This document shows, piece after piece, positions 1 through 6,300 of a stretch of 7,012 nt of DNA; the first letter of the stretch is position 1; every line of letters starts with the position of its first letter. Source of the stretch: Deltaproteobacteria bacterium (lineage in GTDB: Bacteria > Desulfobacterota > Desulfuromonadia > Desulfuromonadales > Geopsychrobacteraceae); the NCBI GenBank assembly GCA_009993495.1, contig JAACTI010000189.1, positions 1 to 7,012 on the forward strand, given 5' to 3'. The notes under the pieces are model-generated. The model was not told the DNA's origin. It ran no database searches and worked only from the letters and a program-made list of their open reading frames with translations. A program made the position numbers and the translations under genes.

Positions 1-1
1 T

Positions 2-226
2 ACGTCCAAGCATGCTGGAGTGATCGCCTTGTTCAACAAGGAATTTGTTCACACGGGGAGAATTGCGGTGGAGTATTCCCGGACCTTACAGCGACTTTTC
101 GACGCCCGCCAGGAATCCGACTACAAGGAGTTCGTGGAAAATACGAAGGACGAAGCACGGAAATTTTTCGACATGGCCGAAGCGTTTTTAGCCGAAATTG
201 AACGATTTTCCGCTGCTGTTGGATGA
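2..226 (+). CDS. HEPN-domain protein, C-terminal part (5' end cut by window edge)
   Basis: The reading frame is open from base 2 and gives about 74 residues before TGA at 224-226; the true start lies upstream. It opens with TSKHAGVIALFNKEF, followed by a helical stretch with FDARQESDYKEFV. From family knowledge this is the conserved C-terminal half of bacterial HEPN proteins of the COG1895 type: a Lys/Ser-His-x-Gly-Val-Ile-Ala-Leu-Phe helix, then a Leu-Arg-Gln-x-x-Asp-Tyr-like helix. These proteins are usually encoded beside a minimal nucleotidyltransferase (MNT). In characterised HEPN-MNT pairs the HEPN protein is an RNase toxin that the MNT protein silences. The R-x(4-6)-H catalytic motif is not visible in the part present, so toxin activity cannot be judged. 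No MNT gene lies downstream, so a partner would have to be upstream, outside the window. The codon at position 20 (GTG) is internal to the conserved block and is unlikely to be the start. Confidence 0.8.
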   Translation, partial: TSKHAGVIALFNKEFVHTGRIAVEYSRTLQRLFDARQESDYKEFVENTKDEARKFFDMAEAFLAEIERFSAAVG

Positions 227-299
227 TCCAAGTTTGACACCCGCTCTGTGCACCAACTCCATAGCCTCAATCATCGAAATTGCAAAACCTGTCTCTGTC

Positions 300-328
300 T
301 TGACCTGCCCGAAACAGGCGGATAAACT
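300..328 (+). promoter_or_regulatory. Possible sigma70-type promoter for the aminotransferase gene
   Basis: TTGACC (300-305; 5 of 6 to consensus) and TAAACT (323-328; 4 of 6) are separated by 17 bases in the 149-base gap after the HEPN gene. Transcription would begin near 335, giving a leader of about 40 bases with GAGG at 367-370 ahead of the start codon. This is a motif match only. The rest of the gap (227-299) shows no other convincing signal. Confidence 0.35.
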
Positions 329-375
329 GCCGCGCAGCCCGCTTCTCAACCCTTATCCCCTTCAACGAGGTCAGT

Positions 376-1578
376 ATGTCGAACATTGCCGCAAAAGTAA
401 AAAACTGCATTGAAAGCGCCTCCTGGATCCGCCGCATGTTTGAAGAAGGCGCGGCACTGCGCAAGCAATACGGCGATGAGTGCGTCTTCGACTTTACCCT
501 GGGCAACCCGACCATGGAACCCCCGGCGGAACTGAAAGCCGAGCTGAAACGCCTGGCCAACGAACCGGTCGCCGGCATGCATCGTTACATGAACAACGCT
601 GGCTACGACGAAACCCGCGCTGCCGTGGCTGAAGTCATCGCCGAAGGTTGCAACCAACCGGTGACTGCCGCACACATTGTCATGTCCTGCGGGGCGGGGG
701 CGGCCATGAACGTGGTGCTGAAGACTCTGCTCAACCCAGGCGATGAAGTAATTATTCTTGCGCCCTTCTTTGTCGAATACAAATTTTATATTGATAATCA
801 AGGCGGGGTCGCCGTGGTCGTACCGACCCTGGCCAATTTCCAGCCCAACGTGCAAGCCATCGAAGCCGCGGTGACCCCGCGCACCCGCGCCCTGATTCTC
901 AATTCACCGAACAACCCCACCGGGGTGATTTACCCGCGTGAAACCCTGCTGCAAATCGGCGAGCTGCTCAAAAAAGTTGAACAGAAAAGCGGCCAATCCA
1001 TTACGGTCATCTCCGATGAACCCTATGCCCGCATCAGCTTTGAAGAACCCGTCACCAACATTTTCGACTGTGTCGACAACGCGGTAATTGTGACTTCCCA
1101 CTCCAAAGATCTGGCCCTGCCCGGTGAGCGCATCGGCTACCTCGCGGCCAATCCGGCCATGCCCGAAGTCGATCTGTTCATGCAGGGGGCCATTTTCTGC
1201 AACCGGGTGCTGGGCTTCGTCAATGCACCGGCATTGATGCAGCGTCTGGTCACCCGCTTGCAGCGCGCCAGTGTCGATATCAATCTCTATCGCAAGAAAC
1301 GTGACCGCCTGTATACGCATCTTACCAACCTCGGGTTTGCGATGGTCAAACCGGGTGGCGGCTTCTACCTGTTTCCCCAATCTCCTCTGGCCGATGAGAT
1401 GGAATTTATTCGCCTGGCCCAAAAATATTTTATTCTCCTGGTGCCCGGTTCGGGCTTTGGCGCCCCCGGCTTTTTCCGCATTGCCTACTGTGTCGACGAT
1501 GCCATGATCGAGCGCAGCCTGCCGGCCTGGGATAAACTGGCTGCAGACCCGCAACTGAAGGGCGTACTGAAGACTTGA
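376..1578 (+). CDS. PLP-dependent aminotransferase, class I/II (aspartate aminotransferase-like)
   Basis: This is a complete 400-residue cytoplasmic enzyme of fold-type I, the usual family length. It should move an amino group between an amino acid and a 2-oxo acid using pyridoxal phosphate. The expected landmarks are in order: TLGNPT near 41-46; the cofactor-binding SCGAGAAMN loop at 104-112; NSPNNPTG at 176-183 with the conserved Asn180; SDEPY at 213-217, whose Asp214 should contact the pyridine nitrogen; SHSKDLALPGERIGY at 241-255, with Lys244 as Schiff-base lysine and Arg252 as likely phosphate ligand; and FFRIAY at 366-371 with Arg368 as likely carboxylate-binding arginine. Nothing catalytic is missing. 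The ATG at 376 has GAGG five bases upstream, and no alternative start is needed. The substrate cannot be fixed from sequence; the family includes aspartate, alanine and aromatic aminotransferases. The neighbours give no pathway clue, and the gene looks singly transcribed. Confidence 0.93.
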   Translation: MSNIAAKVKNCIESASWIRRMFEEGAALRKQYGDECVFDFTLGNPTMEPPAELKAELKRLANEPVAGMHRYMNNAGYDETRAAVAEVIAEGCNQPVTAAHIVMSCGAGAAMNVVLKTLLNPGDEVIILAPFFVEYKFYIDNQGGVAVVVPTLANFQPNVQAIEAAVTPRTRALILNSPNNPTGVIYPRETLLQIGELLKKVEQKSGQSITVISDEPYARISFEEPVTNIFDCVDNAVIVTSHSKDLALPGERIGYLAANPAMPEVDLFMQGAIFCNRVLGFVNAPALMQRLVTRLQRASVDINLYRKKRDRLYTHLTNLGFAMVKPGGGFYLFPQSPLADEMEFIRLAQKYFILLVPGSGFGAPGFFRIAYCVDDAMIERSLPAWDKLAADPQLKGVLKT

Positions 1579-1612
1579 AGCCAGAATCGCTAAACGTAAG
1601 CGGGAAAGCCAC

Positions 1613-1640
1613 TTGCACTGCTGCGACATCGGGCTATAAA
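1613..1640 (+). promoter_or_regulatory. Possible sigma70-type promoter for the small hypothetical gene
   Basis: TTGCAC (1613-1618) and TATAAA (1635-1640; 5 of 6 to consensus) are separated by 16 bases, just after the aminotransferase stop. Transcription would start near 1647, about 30 bases before the ATG at 1677. This placement supports both an independent transcript and the reality of the small reading frame. It is a motif match only. Confidence 0.42.
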
Positions 1641-1676
1641 TGGAAGGTGGAAAAACTTTAAAGACGCGAGACGCCG

Positions 1677-2030
1677 ATGACTGCGGCTGTTCAATACCCA
1701 CCTTCTGCTTATAATGCTTTCGTTCCCTCGTCTGGCCTGCGCCGGATTGAGGAGAGCGTTTCTGCCCCCTTTGCGCAACAGCAACCGAGGCAGAAGCAAG
1801 GAGCAGACGAACAAATTATCGATGCCGAATGGCAGCCGATTCATGAGCCAATTTTCTATCCCGGCCCAACTCTCGAAGCAACTCCGACGAAACTTTTCTT
1901 CACCACAGAAGAACAACCCACCCCTCCCCCCTCGGCTTCTGCGGTTGCTGCCCGTTATCAACAGATAGGCTCAGACGTAACCACAAAAAAAAGCCCCACA
2001 AATGGCCGACAGCTAGATTTTTTTATTTAA
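1677..2030 (+). CDS. Small Pro/Gln-rich protein of unknown function
   Basis: This gene encodes 117 residues and I do not recognise the family. Fifteen residues are proline and twelve are glutamine, with a PTPPP run at 81-85. There is no signal peptide, membrane segment or cysteine, so a largely disordered cytoplasmic protein is likely. The C-terminus is the most family-like part: a short helix around AARYQQIG (91-98), a polar linker, then GRQLDFFI ending at the stop. A Gly...Leu-Asp-Phe-aromatic tail of this kind looks like a short docking or anchoring motif (inference). Evidence that it is real: a promoter-like pair ends about 37 bases upstream, a hairpin with a T-run lies about 22 bases after the stop, and an in-frame TAA at 1659-1661 limits the start to the ATG at 1677. 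Against it: the ribosome-binding site is weak (GCGAG at 1666-1670). Competing frames on either strand have less support. Confidence 0.6.
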   Translation: MTAAVQYPPSAYNAFVPSSGLRRIEESVSAPFAQQQPRQKQGADEQIIDAEWQPIHEPIFYPGPTLEATPTKLFFTTEEQPTPPPSASAVAARYQQIGSDVTTKKSPTNGRQLDFFI

Positions 2031-2052
2031 AGATATGTAACCATACAGCAAG

Positions 2053-2115
2053 CAGAGTCCGTTCCATGGATGGATTTATGCGGCCCGTGGAATGGCTGTC
2101 TCGAACTCTGTTTTT
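2053..2115 (+). terminator. Long hairpin with T-run, probable intrinsic terminator
   Basis: CAGAGT (2053-2058) pairs with ACTCTG (2105-2110). Directly inside, 2059-2069 pairs with 2085-2095 as 11 consecutive pairs, two of them G-U, around a 15-base loop. A nine-base bulge (2096-2104) separates the two stems on the 3' side. TTTTT follows at 2111-2115. The position, 22 bases after the small hypothetical gene and 45 bases from the convergent recJ stop, fits a terminator acting on plus-strand transcripts. On the minus strand no T-run follows the hairpin, so it should not terminate recJ by the same mechanism. It is longer and more elaborate than a minimal terminator. Confidence 0.6.
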
Positions 2116-2159
2116 ACGGAGCTGAACAGCTTACGGGGATGTTTACCTTTGCGCTGCTA

Positions 2160-3872
2160 TCAATCCCCAGTCGCGCGAAAATCTACCACCTGCAACTGAA
2201 CCGAATCCTGACCGCGAAAACTGTTGATATCGGGCCGAAAGAGCAGATCGACGGAACCGGACAGCTGCGCAATGCGCTCCGCCATTCCAAAGGCGATGCA
2301 CGCATGAGTCGTTCCGGCCGCACGCACACTGAAACGCAGATGTTTCTGACCGACAATCTGAGGCCGCAGAATTTCAAGGCGGCGCGCAACAAAAGCGGGT
2401 TGCGGATTGCCGATACCAAAGGGAGCCAGTTCCGCCAGTTGCCTGACCACCGGCAAAGACAATTCGTCCAGCGTCACCTCGCCATCATGCTCAAGCAGCG
2501 GTAACAGATCCTCCGGGCTCAGGCTGGCGGCCGCAACCTGTTCGAAATCCCGGCGGAAGCCGTCGAGGTTTTCCGCCGGAAGGGACAACCCCGCAGCCGC
2601 GGCGTGCCCGCCGAAGCTTTTCAGATTCGCTGCCGCCTGCTGTAAAGCTTCAAAGAGGTGAAAGCCGCGAATCGAGCGCGCCGAGCCTTTGCCCACCCCA
2701 TCTTCCAGGGCAATCATCACCGTCGGGCGGTGATAGCGTTCCACCAGCCGACTGGCAACAATTCCGATGACACCGGCATGCCAACCCTCGGACGCCAGCA
2801 CCAGGCTGAAGTCCCCGCCCTGCCCAGATTCGACGGCGGCTATGGCCTGATTCAACGTTTGTTCTTCTATCTGCTGGCGCTCACGATTGCAGCAGTCGAG
2901 ATGGCTGGCCAGTTCATGGAGAGAGCCGTCCCCTTCACCCAACAGCAACTGCACTCCCAGGGCGGCGTCTTCGAGGCGGCCAGCGGCGTTTAGGCGCGGG
3001 GCGAGACGGAAACCGACCGTACCACAACTCACCTTGCTGACCGCGGCAACTTTTTTCAGCGCCACAATTCCAGGACGCTGACTCTGGTCGAGCAATTGCA
3101 ACCCATAACGCACCAGCACCCGATTGATACCACCTAGGGGCACCATGTCGGCGATGGTGCCCAAAGCCACCAGATCAAGGCTTTGACGCAGATCCGGCTC
3201 GGGGCGTTGGGCAAACCACCCCGATTCACGCAGTTGACGCCGCAAGCCCAGCAGCAGAAAAAAGGCCACGCCGACTCCGGCCAAATCGGGCCAAGGAAAC
3301 TGATTCCCCGCCAGATGCGGGTTGACCAGGGCCAGGCACTCCGGCAGAGTCGCTGGGGGCTGATGGTGATCGGTAATAATCAGATCAAGCCCCAGCTCCT
3401 TGGCCATTTGCGCTTCAGCCAGGGCCGACACCCCACAATCGACGGTCAGAACCAGCCGACAACCACTGGCAGCCGCCCGCCTGAGGGCATCGCCTGACAA
3501 GCCATAGCCATCCTGCATCCGCAGGGGGATATGATATTCGACTTCGGCTCCGAAAAGGCGCAGGGATTCAACCAGCAAGGCCGTGCCACTGATCCCATCC
3601 ACATCATAATCGCCATGCACCCCAATTTTTTCGCCCTTGCGCACGGCAGCGTCCAGACGCTGCACGGCCGGAATCAGATCGGGCAGCAAAGCGGGGTCGG
3701 GCAGAGAGTTCAAACGTGCCGACAAAAAATCTTGCGCCGCAGCAGCATCGGTCAAACCTCGCCTCACCAGCACCGAAGCAATCAGCGGCAGACAAGGTAA
3801 AGCCTGGGAAAGTTGGGTGATCCGTCCCCGGTCAAAAAAACGTTCTTGCCAACGCTTGCTGACGGCGGTCAT
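2160..3872 (-). CDS. recJ: Single-stranded-DNA-specific exonuclease RecJ
   Basis: This is a complete 570-residue RecJ, the normal family length. RecJ degrades single-stranded DNA 5' to 3' in RecF-pathway recombination, mismatch repair and base-excision repair, using a DHH-family two-metal centre. The DHH core is intact: HGDYDVDG at 86-93 (Asp88, Asp90, Asp92), TVDCG at 143-147 (Asp145), TDHHQP at 167-172 (Asp168, His169, His170), and LGTIADMVPL at 237-246 (Asp242). The RLNAAGRL block sits at 293-300. The DHHA1 region follows, with GWHAGVIGIVASRL at 363-376, GKGSARSI at 394-401 and GGHAAAAG at 421-428. The C-terminal OB-type domain runs from about 465 to 570 and includes PFGIGNPQP at 484-492. 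The start ATG overlaps the lipoprotein stop as ATGA (3869-3872). No clear Shine-Dalgarno precedes it, so translation is probably coupled. No terminator is obvious on this strand after the stop. Confidence 0.97.
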   Translation of the reverse strand: MTAVSKRWQERFFDRGRITQLSQALPCLPLIASVLVRRGLTDAAAAQDFLSARLNSLPDPALLPDLIPAVQRLDAAVRKGEKIGVHGDYDVDGISGTALLVESLRLFGAEVEYHIPLRMQDGYGLSGDALRRAAASGCRLVLTVDCGVSALAEAQMAKELGLDLIITDHHQPPATLPECLALVNPHLAGNQFPWPDLAGVGVAFFLLLGLRRQLRESGWFAQRPEPDLRQSLDLVALGTIADMVPLGGINRVLVRYGLQLLDQSQRPGIVALKKVAAVSKVSCGTVGFRLAPRLNAAGRLEDAALGVQLLLGEGDGSLHELASHLDCCNRERQQIEEQTLNQAIAAVESGQGGDFSLVLASEGWHAGVIGIVASRLVERYHRPTVMIALEDGVGKGSARSIRGFHLFEALQQAAANLKSFGGHAAAAGLSLPAENLDGFRRDFEQVAAASLSPEDLLPLLEHDGEVTLDELSLPVVRQLAELAPFGIGNPQPAFVARRLEILRPQIVGQKHLRFSVRAAGTTHACIAFGMAERIAQLSGSVDLLFRPDINSFRGQDSVQLQVVDFRATGD

Positions 3873-4735
3873 GGGGTAAACTCGAAAATCGGCGGGGACT
3901 TAAGCACCGGCAAGTATTCAATCCGCCCCAGCCAATCGTCCAGACGACCATCGAAAAACAGGCGTTCAAGGGGCTTTCCAGGCGCTTCACTCCAGAAATT
4001 ATGCGCGAGATTGACCGGCATACGCACCCCTTCGCCCAAGTTGACCTGGTAGGGGTAGTTGTCAATAAAGGCGTTCTGTTCAATGCGATAATTGCGGGGT
4101 TCAGCCGAAATGAACAGCCCTTTACGATTATTTTGAATCAGATTATGGCGAATTTGGGGCGAACCGTAATGAAAGCGGATGGCGGTGTCATTGTCTTCAA
4201 AGAGAGTCTCTTCGACGCGCAGGTCGGTATCGTGGAAGCGAACGCCCACCACATTGCGGCGAAACACCGAATAACGGATATCAACCTGCGTCTCACGGGC
4301 ATGCACCGCGCTGTCGGCCTGTTGAAAAACACAATATTCAAAGCGACTTGCGCGTGCAGCTTCCAAATTAACTCCTCCCCAGCTGCCGGGGTCGGCAGTA
4401 GGGTTTTCAGCCCGGAACAAGATGGGCTGCTGGCGCGTGCCAAGGGCCAGCAGACGACCGCGGACAATCAGCTCACTGCCAATAAAATAGGGATGTTCCT
4501 GATAAAGATCCTGCCCCACCAAGGGCGGGGCAAAAATTACCTGAGTCCCCGGCGCGATGGTTAATTCGGCATCTTCATCGATAATCACATCCCCGGCCAA
4601 TCGCACCACCCCCTGCCAATAAAGGGAGCCCGTCAAGACTTGGGATGACGGCGGAAAAGAGGCAGCGCAGCCGCTCAAAACACAGAGCATGAACAAGGGG
4701 AAAAGAGCCGACCGCGAAAAGCGGGCGGCACACAA
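3869..4735 (-). CDS. Predicted lipoprotein with right-handed beta-helix domain
   Basis: The frame encodes a secreted lipoprotein of unknown role. From the proposed TTG start at 4735 it has 288 residues: an n-region with two arginines, a hydrophobic stretch ALFPLFMLCV, and the lipobox LSGC with Cys23 as lipidation site. The +2 residue is Ala, compatible with the outer membrane under the E. coli rule. The mature part begins with a strand-rich cap (VVRLAGDVIIDEDAELTIAPG), typical of NosD/DUF1565-like parallel beta-helix proteins. Short repeating rungs follow, such as SRFEYCVF, VDIRYSVFRRN, LRVEETLFEDN, PQIRHNLIQNN and YRIEQNAFIDN. Beta-helices of this type often bind carbohydrate or act as structural surface proteins, but no catalytic site is evident. 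The start is uncertain. The frame is open to an ATG at 4861, but that leaves 64 residues before the lipobox and overlaps the TPR gene. The ATG at 4690 gives too short a signal. A GTG at 4801 is another possibility. No candidate has a good ribosome-binding site. Confidence 0.75.
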   Translation of the reverse strand: MCAARFSRSALFPLFMLCVLSGCAASFPPSSQVLTGSLYWQGVVRLAGDVIIDEDAELTIAPGTQVIFAPPLVGQDLYQEHPYFIGSELIVRGRLLALGTRQQPILFRAENPTADPGSWGGVNLEAARASRFEYCVFQQADSAVHARETQVDIRYSVFRRNVVGVRFHDTDLRVEETLFEDNDTAIRFHYGSPQIRHNLIQNNRKGLFISAEPRNYRIEQNAFIDNYPYQVNLGEGVRMPVNLAHNFWSEAPGKPLERLFFDGRLDDWLGRIEYLPVLKSPPIFEFTP

Positions 4736-4740
4736 ACGAG

Positions 4741-4780
4741 AAAAAGCGGGCAGACGGGAAAAACCGCCTGACCGCTTTTT
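4741..4780 (-). terminator. Bidirectional-type hairpin after the TPR gene (terminator or attenuator)
   Basis: A 40-base inverted repeat pairs end to end with no register shift. Nine pairs join AAAAAGCGG (4741-4749) to CCGCTTTTT (4772-4780). A mismatch follows, then CAG/CTG, a second mismatch, and three more GC pairs around an A-rich loop. Each strand ends its 3' arm in TTTTT. On the minus strand it begins ten bases after the TPR stop, the classic terminator position. If it terminates fully, secD-secF-TPR forms one unit and the lipoprotein-recJ pair needs its own promoter. If partial, it lowers expression of the distal genes. Confidence 0.72.
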
Positions 4781-4790
4781 AGGTGAAGAT

Positions 4791-5360
4791 CTAGTTGGCA
4801 CCAGGCGAAGGATGCGTCTTGATAAAGTCGAGTTCGGCGCGCACCTGCTCGGCACCACCACCGGAAGGATTGATCGTCAGATAGCGCTCCCAGGTCTTTT
4901 GGGCCTTGGCAAAATCCTGCAAATCATAGCGATAAACAATGCCCAGATTAAACAAGCTTTGCGCGTGGCCGGGATCAATTTTGTTGGCCTGCTCAAAATT
5001 GTTCACCGCCTTATCAAACCAGCCAAGGGTGCGGAACATTACGCCCTGATCGGTCAGCACATTGGGATCATTGGCATCGATGGCTAAAGCCTTGTCGTAG
5101 GCTTCAATCGACTTCATCGGCTGACTGGCGTCAAAATAGGCATTGCCCAGCTGCACCCAGGCATTACGATTACCCGGTTCTTTAGCGACAATCCCTTCCA
5201 GCATCGTCAACTGCTGACTGGCGTTGACCGCCGGCGCCGCAGCGACGGGTGCCCCACTGGAGGAAACCGCCGAATCTTTGCGCGCATTGGTAAAAATGAC
5301 CCACACCAGTACCCCGACGACCAAGGCGATTACCGCAAATAAAATGGTTTCTTTTTTCAT
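4791..5360 (-). CDS. Membrane-anchored tetratricopeptide-repeat protein
   Basis: This is a 189-residue protein. Residues 1-4 (MKKE) precede a single hydrophobic segment at about 5-24 (TILFAVIALVVGVLVWVIFT). An Ala/Ser/Pro-rich linker spans about 28-48. Three tandem TPR units follow, at about 65-98 (NAWVQLGNAYFDASQPMKSIEAYDKALAIDAND), 99-132 and 133-166, each with the usual small residues and a closing Pro or Asp. The segment looks like an uncleaved anchor, because no clear signal-peptidase or lipobox site follows. The TPRs would then sit on the periplasmic side, though topology is an inference. TPR domains bind other proteins and have no catalytic activity. The start ATG has GGGAG (5369-5373 on this strand) eight bases upstream, and the gene begins 22 bases after secF. 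Co-transcription suggests a role near the Sec machinery or in envelope assembly, but no specific function is recognised. Confidence 0.88.
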   Translation of the reverse strand: MKKETILFAVIALVVGVLVWVIFTNARKDSAVSSSGAPVAAAPAVNASQQLTMLEGIVAKEPGNRNAWVQLGNAYFDASQPMKSIEAYDKALAIDANDPNVLTDQGVMFRTLGWFDKAVNNFEQANKIDPGHAQSLFNLGIVYRYDLQDFAKAQKTWERYLTINPSGGGAEQVRAELDFIKTHPSPGAN

Positions 5361-5382
5361 GGCACTTGCTCCCGCTGGCTCT

Positions 5383-6285
5383 TTATTTTTGTGCTTTACG
5401 TTCTTGCCAGAAGATCAGAATCGGGCTGGCGACGAAAATTGAAGAATAGGTTCCTATGAGCACGCCAACCAGCATGGCAAAGGCAAAGTTGTGAATAACC
5501 CCCCCGCCAAGGACAAACAGCGCCAGTACCACCAGCAAAGTCGTTCCTGAAGTCAAAATGGTGCGCGACAGGGTTTCATTGATACTGTGATTGACAATAA
5601 AGCCGAAGTTTTCCTTATTGTAGCGCCCCATGTTTTCACGTATACGGTCATAAACGATGATTGTATCATTTAACGAGTAACCAATAATCGCCAGAAAAGC
5701 GGCAATAATCGGCAAGTCAATCTCCTTGCCAAACAAACTGAAGGCCCCGAGGGTAATCAGCACGTCATGCAGCAACGCCACAACCGCTCCGATCGCGAAA
5801 CGAAATTCGAAACGCCAGGAGATATAAATCAGGATACCCAGCATCGCATAAAATAGCGCTTTTAATCCTTTGTTACGGAGGTCTTTGCCCACCTGAGGGC
5901 CAACCATCTCCGTGCGCCGAACTTCAACTTTGTCCGCCCCATAAACCTTCACCAGGTGGCCCTCAACCTCACGTGACAGACCCTGAAGTTCGTCGGACGA
6001 TTTTTCCATGCGAATCAAAAACTCATTACTTTCTTCGCCGAACTTTTGCACCACCAGGCTGCCGACGCTCAGATCTTCGAGGGCTTTTTTGATGTCAGCG
6101 GCATTGGTCGGGGCGGTAAAGCGCACCTGAACCAGGGTGCCACCGGCAAAGTCAATACCATAATTCGGACCACCTTTCACCAGCAACGAACCCATGCCAA
6201 CGATGATCAGCACCAGAGAAAAAATCAGTGCAATACGGCGCATACTGACAAAATCGATCTGAGTATCCGGTTTAATAATCTGCAT
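5383..6285 (-). CDS. secF: Protein translocase subunit SecF
   Basis: This is a complete 300-residue SecF, an inner-membrane protein that works with SecD to pull exported proteins across the membrane using the proton gradient. Transmembrane helix 1 is at about 15-36. The GIDFAGG signature (43-49) opens the periplasmic P1-type domain (about 50-135). Five more helices follow, within about 140-295. Hallmarks of helices 4 to 6 are present: HDV at 173-175, GYSLNDTIIVYDRIREN at 202-218, and SINETLSRTILTSGTT at 235-249. Asp207 lies in the conserved, probably proton-conducting region (family knowledge). The ATG has AGAGAGG (6294-6300 on this strand) eight bases upstream, and the start lies 15 bases after the secD stop. 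The protein is normal length with no missing motif. Confidence 0.97.
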   Translation of the reverse strand: MQIIKPDTQIDFVSMRRIALIFSLVLIIVGMGSLLVKGGPNYGIDFAGGTLVQVRFTAPTNAADIKKALEDLSVGSLVVQKFGEESNEFLIRMEKSSDELQGLSREVEGHLVKVYGADKVEVRRTEMVGPQVGKDLRNKGLKALFYAMLGILIYISWRFEFRFAIGAVVALLHDVLITLGAFSLFGKEIDLPIIAAFLAIIGYSLNDTIIVYDRIRENMGRYNKENFGFIVNHSINETLSRTILTSGTTLLVVLALFVLGGGVIHNFAFAMLVGVLIGTYSSIFVASPILIFWQERKAQK

Positions 6286-6300
6286 TCCCAGAACCTCTCT

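Noticed and set aside
234..262. Exact TTGACA at 234-239 as a promoter -35 element.
   Set aside because: At 16-18 bases spacing no hexamer resembles TATAAT. The pair at 300-328 is better.
346..1701. Long minus-strand open frames opposite the aminotransferase (up to 265 codons).
   Set aside because: The plus strand encodes an aminotransferase with every catalytic motif intact; the antisense frames are by-products of its codon composition.
1590..1961. Minus-strand open frame of 123 codons opposite the small hypothetical gene.
   Set aside because: It would produce an Arg/Ser/Gly-rich product with no recognisable features, has no supporting promoter or ribosome-binding site, and lies antisense to a better supported frame.
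1985..2125. Slippery-looking A-run (A_AAA_AAA in frame at 1985-1991) near the end of the small hypothetical gene; a -1 shift would stay open to a TGA at 2123-2125.
   Set aside because: The zero-frame ending looks like a natural C-terminus, and the nearest strong structure is about 60 bases downstream, too far for a typical stimulator. The extra open stretch of about 45 codons could easily be chance.
2117..2134. Short palindrome AGCTG-AA-CAGCT near the recJ stop as a recJ terminator.
   Set aside because: The loop is only two bases, the outer pairs mismatch, and no T-run follows on the minus strand.
4513..4531. GC-rich inverted repeat (GCCCC at 4513-4517 with GGGGC at 4527-4531) as a terminator.
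   Set aside because: It lies inside the lipoprotein coding sequence. The adjacent A-run puts T's upstream of the hairpin on the transcribed strand, the wrong side for termination.
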